Shown: positions 1 through 6,031 of the stretch, in pieces | How the letters are laid out: every line of letters starts with the position of its first letter | Position numbering within the stretch: the first letter of the stretch is position 1 | Program-made: the position numbers and the translations under genes | Source: Thermoprotei archaeon | GTDB lineage: Archaea; Thermoproteota; Thermoprotei; Thermofilales; B20-G17 | Length of the DNA: 6,031 nucleotides | Direction of reading: 5' to 3' | NCBI GenBank assembly: GCA_003649515.1 | Contig: QMSC01000085.1 | Span: forward strand, 1-6,031 | Notes under the pieces: generated by a model | The model's input: the letters and a program-made list of their open reading frames with translations, nothing else | Told to the model about the DNA's origin: nothing | Databases searched by the model: none

Positions 1-2021
1 AGGAGAGGAAAAGGTTTTTTCAAGCGTTCAGAGATTTAAGCAGCGAGATACTGGAGCTACAGGACTACATACCTGTAGACGAGATACCAGCTGAAAATAA
101 GTGGGCAAGCACAGCTAGAAATAAAGGCCTTACACACTGGTACATGCTTTTCAACCCAAGGCAGCTTCTAGCAATAGCAAAACTCTCAAAACTAGTGGCT
201 GAAATAGCCGAGCGACTAGCCTCTAAGGACGGCGAGTTTGGCGCAGCAGTAGCACTCTACCTAGCGTTCGCAATAGACAAAATGGTTGACTACAATACTA
301 TAGCGACCAAGTGGCAAGGCTCAGCATTTAAGACAGGTATAGGCAATACAATGAGAGGCGAGAGCACACTCGACTTTAGGCAGGAGTACTGCGAAATGGT
401 TGTGACACTTCCAGAACGTAGCCTTGAGTGGGCTCTCGAACCTCATATCGCTGAGGCAGGTAAGCTTACGAAGACTGCTGGCGGTATTTTGCCTGTGCTC
501 AAGTTCCTATGTGATGAGTTCCGTAGAGCCAAACTTGGCGATAGAGTTTCCATTTATCTTGGTGACGCTACGAGACTTTCAGAGATTTTAGGGACTAAAG
601 TCGTCGATATAGTCAATGTCGATCCTCCATACTTTGAGCAAGTTATCTACAGCGATAGGAGTGAGTTTTTCTGGGTAATCCTCAGAAGGAGCTTAGCGCC
701 AGTATTAGAGTTGCTGTTCAAGCCGGGGCTCAAGCTAGCAGGGTGGAGCTGGACTAGCTCTAAGGTGCCTCGTGAGAGGGAGGTTGTAACATATGATAAG
801 AGGGATTCTAGCGGTAGGTTCAGGAGGTTCTTCAAGGAGTTCGTTAGGGAGACTTACAAGGTGCTTAAGGATGATGGAGTTCTAGTGCTGTGGTTTACTC
901 ATCCAACTGATGTAGCTTGGAGGACTGTTGGTGAATCTTTATATGATGCTGGCTATGTTGTTTCTAAGGTGTGGCCTCTTCAGACAGAGATGAAGACCAG
1001 GTACAAAAGACAGGTTAATGTGATAGCGCAGGAGACTAGCTTAATCATCGTTGCTAGGAAGTACGATAGGAAGAGGCTGGTCGAGGTCGGAGCTGATGTA
1101 AAGAGAAGTCTCCTTAATCACCCTAGGTTCATGGAAGTCGCTAAGGAGGTTGTTGAGGAGGCTAGGAAAGTCTCTAGAGAGGCTGGCGTCAGTCCCGCAG
1201 ACATGATGGCATTAATGCTGGGTAGCGCACTATCTGTAGCGACTAGGTTCGAGGTCCCGGGACTCGTTAAGTTTGATGAGCTGTTCGACGCTGCTGCTAC
1301 AAAGGTCGATGAACTGTTTATCTCTCCGCTAATAAGTAAAGTATTAGTAGATGCTGGCCCCGTGAAATTGTCTTCGCCGAATGCAGATAGGGTAGTAGAT
1401 TATGTGCGTAGAGCAATGCTACGTGATGCTGCCGCTAGGTCGTACATGACGCTGTGGTTTTTGTCTAGAGTTGATTTGGAGACTGGCAAGTATAGGGATG
1501 AGCCGCTCCCATTGAGTTACGACTTTGCGCAAACAGTCACGAAACTACTCGGCTACGATGTAGATAAACTCAGAGAGGTGGGATTAGTAGGTGAATCCAT
1601 TGTAGCCGAGTCTAAGGACGAGGAGGAAGAAAGTAAAAGGAAGGGGAAGGCATACTATCCGTTGATGTTTGAGGCTCTGAGCGCTGCAAGAGCTAAGGTT
1701 ACGTGGTCAAGGATTTCGTCTCTTGTGCCGGGCAGGGCGCTGTATATTGCATATCTATCGCTCAATGAGACAGGAGCGCCCTCAGTGAGAGCTGATAGCA
1801 TTAAGAAGAGGCTCCCAGCGTGGAGTAGTGATGACATAGCTGAGGCTGCATCACTAGCTATAATTCTGCTTGAGACTGCTCGTGATATAGACCTAGGTTT
1901 TAAGGAAGTGCGACACGAGGGATTAGAGGTATATCTCTATGGTAGTTCAAGTGCTTCTGAGGCTAGGACTGCTAGGGAGCTAGCTATTAGAACGCTACTT
2001 CGTCTTTTACCCAGGACTTAG
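1..2021 (+). CDS. DUF1156/COG1743-family adenine-specific DNA methyltransferase (PglX-like), 5' partial
   Basis: Probable N6-adenine DNA methyltransferase that would modify host DNA within a BREX/Pgl-like defence system. The frame is open from the left edge (first full codon at base 3), giving 672 visible residues. The first ATG (144) is not the start, because the conserved stretch HWYMLFNPRQLL (visible residues 45-56) straddles it. Seen: the catalytic motif DPPY at residues 207-210 (bases 621-632), followed by a family-like YSDRSEFFWV segment; the strand KDDGVLVLWFTHP around 289-301; WPLQTE at 324-329; and SLIIVARK at 346-353, a C-terminal block usual for this methylase group. A mostly helical C-terminal part follows, interrupted by a charged Glu/Lys linker at about 537-550. 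The N-terminal DUF1156 segment and SAM-binding motif I must lie upstream, since full-length relatives are about 900-1100 residues. It ends in TAG, directly joined to the next gene. Family assignment is from recognition of motifs, and target specificity cannot be told. Confidence 0.88.
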   Translation, partial: ERKRFFQAFRDLSSEILELQDYIPVDEIPAENKWASTARNKGLTHWYMLFNPRQLLAIAKLSKLVAEIAERLASKDGEFGAAVALYLAFAIDKMVDYNTIATKWQGSAFKTGIGNTMRGESTLDFRQEYCEMVVTLPERSLEWALEPHIAEAGKLTKTAGGILPVLKFLCDEFRRAKLGDRVSIYLGDATRLSEILGTKVVDIVNVDPPYFEQVIYSDRSEFFWVILRRSLAPVLELLFKPGLKLAGWSWTSSKVPREREVVTYDKRDSSGRFRRFFKEFVRETYKVLKDDGVLVLWFTHPTDVAWRTVGESLYDAGYVVSKVWPLQTEMKTRYKRQVNVIAQETSLIIVARKYDRKRLVEVGADVKRSLLNHPRFMEVAKEVVEEARKVSREAGVSPADMMALMLGSALSVATRFEVPGLVKFDELFDAAATKVDELFISPLISKVLVDAGPVKLSSPNADRVVDYVRRAMLRDAAARSYMTLWFLSRVDLETGKYRDEPLPLSYDFAQTVTKLLGYDVDKLREVGLVGESIVAESKDEEEESKRKGKAYYPLMFEALSAARAKVTWSRISSLVPGRALYIAYLSLNETGAPSVRADSIKKRLPAWSSDDIAEAASLAIILLETARDIDLGFKEVRHEGLEVYLYGSSSASEARTARELAIRTLLRLLPRT

Positions 2022-2025
2022 GGTG
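2021..2025 (+). promoter_or_regulatory. Ribosome-binding site of the DUF499 ATPase gene
   Basis: The bases GGGTG contain GGTG, which pairs with the archaeal 16S rRNA 3' end (anti-SD CACCUCC). The site shares its first G with the TAG stop codon of the methyltransferase and leaves 6 bases before the ATG at 2032. The next gene in the window shows nearly the same geometry (5 bases between GGTG and TTG). This favours ATG 2032 over the GTG at 2023, which lies inside the site itself. The overlap with the upstream stop suggests translational coupling. Confidence 0.6.
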
Positions 2026-2031
2026 TTCTAT

Positions 2032-5000
2032 ATGAGGCCTGTAGGGGAGCTATTTAGGCCTAAGATTTCGTTTGAGGCCTTAAAGGAAGAACTCGTGCCC
2101 AGCTTCGACTCTGTGCTTGAGGCTTGGTTGGGTGGCCCTAGGAGGACTAATTTCGCTGATCCTAACTATGTGCTTGATGCTACATATCCTACTCCTCCAC
2201 TTAAGGTCTTCGTGGAGAGAATCGTTGAGAGGTTGAATATATTCACTATAGTAGGAGGGCCTCTGGAGAGAGGGTTTGGCTTCGGCAAGACACATGCTCT
2301 CATATTCTTATGGCATCTCTTTACTACTGACATATACAGGAAGGCAGAACTAAGGGTTAGTGGAGATGTTGTACGCGAAACATTAGTCCTTGGTATGGAT
2401 TACTCTGCTGACAAACCCTTTGTTAAGCTGTTGCGAGAATTAGAGGCCTACGCCGATCCTAGCCACTCGATAGCAAGAATTAAGGATCCTAAGCTAGTGC
2501 AGGCTATATCGCAAGTAATCAGGAGGTATAGTGAGCGAGAACTCTACAGTTTGACTAGTGACGAGCTTGCCAACCTCTTACTAGAGGTATTAGAGGAATA
2601 CGAGAAGCTTGGAGGCAGGCCTCGGCTACTACTGCTTATAGATGAACTTGGATGGGGGCTGGCCAGGAGATTAAGGAGATATGCTGAAAGGAGAGATGAA
2701 GAGATCTATAAGGATGTAAACGCGGTAATAAATTTTCTCAGCTATCTGTATGATAGGCTCTACAGTAGGGCTATTGCAGGTGTAGTGATCTGGGTTTTAG
2801 CAGAGCAGGATAGGAGAGAGCTCGATATACTTGCCATGAAGCATAGAGACGACGAAATCTTACACGGGAAGATTAAGGGCGTGGTAGACGACTTAGATAA
2901 TATAGCTGACCGTTACAGTAGGGGTCTTGGTGGCACCAGTATAGCAGAATTATCCTATAGTTCTGAACACGCCCTCGAGATAGCGAAGTATAGGATACTT
3001 AAGACTGTAGAAGGAGCTGATCTTGCTAAGTTACAGGATGAATATATTAGGTGGCTTGGATCCCTTGCAGAGCAGCTTAACTTGGAGGATATTTTTACAA
3101 GGCATAGAGAAGAGCTAAGAAAATACTACCCGTTTTCGCTAGGCTTAATTAATCTTATGAAGAAACTCATGAACCCGAGGGATGCTCCAGCGACAGAGTT
3201 CGTTAGAATGGTTATTCAGGTGGCAAGTGAGGCTGCTAAGAATGCATTAAGCACGGATACTGAAGGAACTTACACCATAGGTGTAAAGCACCTCAGTATA
3301 CCCGGGGCTGTCCAAGCTAGAGTCATGGGTCCATTTGAGGCCGACTGGATACAGGCTACTGCAGACATAGAGGACACTCTCTCAAAGATGGAGGGAGACG
3401 AAAGAAGAGTAGCTGAGAGGATAGCTAAATACATTCTCGCTAAGGGCGTTACAGCTAATATAATTGGCGCTCTAGAGTCTAGGGATAGGAGAGAGATTGA
3501 AAAGTACGGCTCGACAATCGATGAGATTCAATTAGAGCTCTTGAGCACGTCGAGGGAGGCTGAGGCTTTTCAGCTAATTGAAAAGCTCGGTGGTGCTTTG
3601 GAGAGGCTACGCGCGGAGAGTGCAAGAATAGATGAGAAGGAGATAGCTGGAGTAAGATACTACATGCCTTCTCTCTTCAGGACTATATTCAATAGGTTAG
3701 CGGCCTATATAATTGATGAGAAGAAAAACATAGAGAATAAGCAGCTGATTCCGATCTATATTAAGCAGACCGGTACCATTCCCTCTCTTTTCACTAATGT
3801 GCGTGTAACTGTGGGCGGGAGACCTAGTAGCGTAACGGTATGCCTTATGGAGTATCGTAAAGTAAAGGATATTGATGCATTCCTCTCAGATCCAGCATTT
3901 CAGGAAGCACAGAGCAAAGGCAGGCTACTAGTAGTACTCATACCTCCTTGGGATATGAGTCTATTTAATGAGCTATATGAGGGAGAGAGCGAATATGATG
4001 ACACTGTAAAGAGCGTTGCGAGGAGATTACAATATGCTCTTAATGCGGGTAAAATAAGAAGACATCTTCATATCGTGGTCTTGATTCCGGATCTCTCTTC
4101 AACTAAGATGAAAAGGATGCTCGATAAGTTAGTGATTTACGAGGGTACGAAAAAATTCCTCGACTACCTGTCTAGGAAAGAGGAAGTTATAAGCGAGAGA
4201 CTACGAGAATACGAAGAGACCTTCATTAAGCGTAAAGATCTCTTAGAGATCTTGGAGAGCGAGGCTAGAAGAAGAGCACTCCGGGAGCTGAGAAGCAAGC
4301 TTGAAAAAGAGATCATAGAGGCTAGGAATTATGCCCAACGAGATCTAGTGAGACTCTCTAGGGATCTCGTCATAAGCGTTCTAGAACTCTACCATAGTGT
4401 CGTTTACTACAGTCTAGACCAAGGCTTATTCACCACAAAAAGCATAGTCAGCGAGGAGGTAGCTAGGTTACCTAGTGATGAATATATAGCGATCTCTGAT
4501 CTTTCAAATTATGCCTCTATAGTTAATAAGTTCCTCTTAGATGTAATACGAGGCTTAGCATATGAAAGCGATGCCATTAAGATAGCGCGGGCAGTGCTGG
4601 AGACTTATAAAAATGAGTTTGAAAAAGGAGTCATTAGAGAGTTCGACAGGTTGGATGAGGTTCTTGAGAATATAATTTTAGGAACTTATGGTGTTAAGCC
4701 GCTTAGCTTAGAGGTGGCTGAAGATGCCTTGAGATATCTTAGAGGGCAAGTGATAGAACTGGAGGATAGAATTGTGAAAATTGACGTCGACACGCACTCT
4801 AGAGTCATAAAGTTTATTGTTGAAATTAAGGAGAGGCCGAAGGAAGAAATTGCTCCCACTCCTTCAGAGATTTTAGAAGAGAGTTTAGGGGAATTAGAAA
4901 CTCGACCGCCTGTAGAGGCTCTTGAGTCAGTTCTCTTGGAACTGCCTCCAGGCTATGATGTAACTGATGTACATATGAGGCTTACATCATTATTGCAGCA

Positions 5001-5262
5001 GTATGAAGTTTCCTTAATAGATTTCAGTTTTGAAGCTGATGACGTATCTATGCGAGTGACTTTAAGGACTCCTACTCTCGAGGCTTTAAGCAGGTACAGA
5101 GTTATATTGAACCTTATTAGTAGGCTTTCAAGAGATAGAGGAAAAGCTGTAAGTGTTGAGGCTCGTTTAGTGAAGCCTGTTCCTCTTAGAGAGCTTAAGG
5201 AGATACTCGGTAATTATTTAAAGCCTGGGCGGAGTACTTTTGATAGGTTTCTTCCAACCTAA
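2032..5262 (+). CDS. DUF499-family AAA+ ATPase, PglY/BrxC-like
   Basis: Large cytoplasmic P-loop ATPase, complete at about 1076 residues and ending in TAA. Order of parts, numbered from ATG 2032: an N-terminal FADP...TYPT segment (about 41-54) typical of DUF499; Walker A in the form GFGFGKTH (81-88), the G-x-G-x-GKTH variant of this family rather than a canonical GxxxxGKT; Walker B LLLLIDEL (199-206); a sensor-like strand GVVIWVLAEQ (250-259); an alpha/beta region with strands RLLVVLIP (631-638) and IVVLIPD (681-687); a highly charged predicted coiled coil (about 714-779); an acidic, proline-containing linker (about 941-973); and a C-terminal alpha/beta domain to the end. In BREX/Pgl systems, the PglY/BrxC ATPase is an essential component acting with the methyltransferase. 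The adjacent methylase and BrxL genes support that role here. The start could also be GTG 2023 (three residues longer). I see no nuclease motif. The ATPase call is firm; the BrxC/PglY equivalence is inferred from size, family and context. Confidence 0.87.
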   Translation: MRPVGELFRPKISFEALKEELVPSFDSVLEAWLGGPRRTNFADPNYVLDATYPTPPLKVFVERIVERLNIFTIVGGPLERGFGFGKTHALIFLWHLFTTDIYRKAELRVSGDVVRETLVLGMDYSADKPFVKLLRELEAYADPSHSIARIKDPKLVQAISQVIRRYSERELYSLTSDELANLLLEVLEEYEKLGGRPRLLLLIDELGWGLARRLRRYAERRDEEIYKDVNAVINFLSYLYDRLYSRAIAGVVIWVLAEQDRRELDILAMKHRDDEILHGKIKGVVDDLDNIADRYSRGLGGTSIAELSYSSEHALEIAKYRILKTVEGADLAKLQDEYIRWLGSLAEQLNLEDIFTRHREELRKYYPFSLGLINLMKKLMNPRDAPATEFVRMVIQVASEAAKNALSTDTEGTYTIGVKHLSIPGAVQARVMGPFEADWIQATADIEDTLSKMEGDERRVAERIAKYILAKGVTANIIGALESRDRREIEKYGSTIDEIQLELLSTSREAEAFQLIEKLGGALERLRAESARIDEKEIAGVRYYMPSLFRTIFNRLAAYIIDEKKNIENKQLIPIYIKQTGTIPSLFTNVRVTVGGRPSSVTVCLMEYRKVKDIDAFLSDPAFQEAQSKGRLLVVLIPPWDMSLFNELYEGESEYDDTVKSVARRLQYALNAGKIRRHLHIVVLIPDLSSTKMKRMLDKLVIYEGTKKFLDYLSRKEEVISERLREYEETFIKRKDLLEILESEARRRALRELRSKLEKEIIEARNYAQRDLVRLSRDLVISVLELYHSVVYYSLDQGLFTTKSIVSEEVARLPSDEYIAISDLSNYASIVNKFLLDVIRGLAYESDAIKIARAVLETYKNEFEKGVIREFDRLDEVLENIILGTYGVKPLSLEVAEDALRYLRGQVIELEDRIVKIDVDTHSRVIKFIVEIKERPKEEIAPTPSEILEESLGELETRPPVEALESVLLELPPGYDVTDVHMRLTSLLQQYEVSLIDFSFEADDVSMRVTLRTPTLEALSRYRVILNLISRLSRDRGKAVSVEARLVKPVPLRELKEILGNYLKPGRSTFDRFLPT

Positions 5263-5266
5263 GTCA

Positions 5267-5274
5267 GGGGTGAT
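5267..5274 (+). promoter_or_regulatory. Strong ribosome-binding site deciding the TTG start of brxL
   Basis: GGGGTGAT matches the archaeal Shine-Dalgarno consensus (GAGGTGAT) at all but one position and ends 3 bases before TTG 5278. It lies wholly in the 15-base gap between the ATPase stop codon and the TTG. It is the main evidence, together with protein conservation, for a TTG start. Confidence 0.7.
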
Positions 5275-5277
5275 AGC

Positions 5278-6031
5278 TTGTCTAACTTAGACAGTAAGAT
5301 TCTAAGAATTTTCGGTGATTTAGCTGTAGATAAGAGGCTTGCTAGGTTAGAAGTAGTTTCACGTCTGCCACGGTTCATAGCAGAATACTTAATTTCTAGA
5401 TATCAGAAGAGTGGGACTAGTGACTGGACTGTAAAGCTAGCTAAGGTAGTTGAGGAGTATTATCCTGATCCTAGGGATAAAGATAAGGTTCTTAGTAGAG
5501 CGAAACGTGAAGGGAGGATAACACTTATAGACGAGTTTAAGGCAACTGTTGACCTTAAGAGAAACATGTATTTTCTTCACATTCCCAACCTTCAGATTTA
5601 CGATGCGCTGATAAATGAGTCACTTGTCTCGCGCTATGAGAGAATACTCTCCGGTCTCTGGGGCATAGGAGTTCTTGAATACATGCCTACGCTTGTAGAA
5701 GCAGTACGCTCTAGAAGTAGAGATAAGATATTTTTTACACCGCTTATCTTAGAGGAGTTTGAGCCTTTTCAAGTTTACAATATTGATGTAAATACTTTCG
5801 TAGAGGGTAGATACGAGTTCTCAACTCGGGAGTGGATTGATCTTCTTGTAAAAAGTATAGGCTTAAATCCTTCAGTGTATAGCTTTAGGCAGAAGTTGCT
5901 GCTATTGTTTAGACTTGTACCACTCGTGGAAGGTAATGTTAATCTATTGGAGCTGGGGCCGAGGGCTACTGGCAAGACTTATCTTTATAGAAATATTTCA
6001 TATTATACTAGAATTTATGCTGGAGGTACAG
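5278..6031 (+). CDS. brxL: BREX protein BrxL (Lon-related AAA+ ATPase), 3' partial
   Basis: The N-terminal 251 codons of BrxL; the frame is open to the right edge with no stop. The start is TTG 5278 behind a strong Shine-Dalgarno site. The first in-frame ATG (5566) would remove 96 conserved residues. The protein opens with NLDSKILRIFGD, matching the usual BrxL start. Around residues 180-220 it carries the family block with EFSTREWIDLLVKSIGLNP, then a leucine-rich helix and LVPLVEGNVNLLELGPRATG leading into KT. The Walker A is GPRATGKT (227-234), against GPRGTGKS in most relatives I recall. A conserved YRN-S-Y segment and AGG (248-250) follow before the cut. Walker B and the C-terminal Lon-like domain lie beyond the window. 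BrxL in bacteria is a DNA-binding AAA+ multimer resembling an MCM helicase ring and is needed for phage exclusion, though not for methylation. Here it is the third gene of the cluster, 15 bases after the ATPase. Confidence 0.88.
   Translation, partial: MSNLDSKILRIFGDLAVDKRLARLEVVSRLPRFIAEYLISRYQKSGTSDWTVKLAKVVEEYYPDPRDKDKVLSRAKREGRITLIDEFKATVDLKRNMYFLHIPNLQIYDALINESLVSRYERILSGLWGIGVLEYMPTLVEAVRSRSRDKIFFTPLILEEFEPFQVYNIDVNTFVEGRYEFSTREWIDLLVKSIGLNPSVYSFRQKLLLLFRLVPLVEGNVNLLELGPRATGKTYLYRNISYYTRIYAGGT

Larger units (their letters stand above)
1..6031 (+). other. BREX/Pgl-like antiviral defence operon (partial at both ends)
   Basis: Three same-strand genes (methyltransferase, DUF499 ATPase, BrxL) are separated by only 10 and 15 bases, each gap holding a ribosome-binding site. 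No promoter, terminator or intergenic space is visible, so one transcript is likely, with its promoter upstream of base 1. All three families are recurrent BREX/Pgl components. The combination is inferred to be a BREX-like system. PglZ, BrxA, BrxB and any helicase or nuclease would have to be outside the window, so the subtype cannot be settled here. Confidence 0.75.

Noticed and set aside
647..835. Minus-strand frame of 62 codons
   Set aside because: Lies antisense over the DPPY-containing core of the methyltransferase; no recognisable protein and no ribosome-binding site.
1655..1837. Minus-strand frame of 60 codons
   Set aside because: Antisense shadow of the methyltransferase C-terminal region; nothing supports expression.
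144..2021. ATG 144 as the true start of the methyltransferase
   Set aside because: The frame stays open to the left edge, and the conserved HWYMLFNPRQLL segment spans the ATG. There is no GGTG-type ribosome-binding site before it.
2022..2031. Promoter or terminator between the methylase and ATPase genes
   Set aside because: Only 10 bases separate the stop from ATG 2032, and they hold the ribosome-binding site. There is no T-run or TATA/BRE-like element.
2080..2295. Minus-strand frame of 71 codons
   Set aside because: Antisense to the conserved N-terminus and Walker A of the ATPase; composition is not protein-like.
5775..5975. Minus-strand frame of 66 codons
   Set aside because: Antisense to the conserved part of brxL up to its Walker A; Ser/Asn-rich shadow reading.
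1..6031. CRISPR array, tRNA or rRNA genes, insertion sequence ends or long repeats
   Set aside because: The window is coding almost throughout, and I saw no regularly spaced repeats, tRNA-like cloverleaf, or inverted-repeat and target-duplication pairs. Short recurrences such as GAGGCTAGGA reflect common Glu-Ala-Arg codons.

Overview
The window looks like part of a phage-defence (BREX/Pgl-like) operon from a thermophilic archaeon, most likely a crenarchaeote. The taxonomic reading rests on four things: arginine is coded almost entirely by AGG/AGA, ATA isoleucine codons are common, the proteins are rich in K/E/R, and the ribosome-binding sites are GGTG or GGTGAT, close upstream of ATG/GTG/TTG starts. 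No genus can be named from this.

Layout: three plus-strand genes sit head to tail and fill essentially the whole window. (1) From the left edge to 2021 is the C-terminal two thirds or so of a DUF1156/COG1743-type DNA methyltransferase. It has an intact DPPY motif, but its start and SAM-binding motif I lie upstream of the window. (2) About 2032-5262 is a complete ~1076-residue DUF499/PglY-BrxC-like AAA+ ATPase with a Walker A motif (GFGFGKTH) and a Walker B motif (LLLLIDEL). (3) From 5278 to the right edge is the N-terminal 251 residues of a BrxL (Lon-related AAA+) protein, cut just after its P-loop. This gene starts with TTG, and its first in-frame ATG lies 96 codons inside the conserved region.

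The spacers are 10 and 15 bases, each carrying a Shine-Dalgarno site and no room for a promoter or terminator, so the three genes are almost certainly co-transcribed and translated as a unit. By analogy with characterised BREX systems, the methyltransferase would mark host DNA, the large ATPase would be the core assembly or motor component, and BrxL would be the DNA-binding AAA+ effector. The set is mixed. A DUF1156-type methylase is, from memory, typical of type 3 BREX, where a helicase takes the place of BrxL, while BrxL is typical of types 1 and 4. The phosphatase-like PglZ, nearly universal in BREX, is not in the window and would be expected just outside it. I see no RNA genes, CRISPR arrays, insertion sequences or sizeable repeats.
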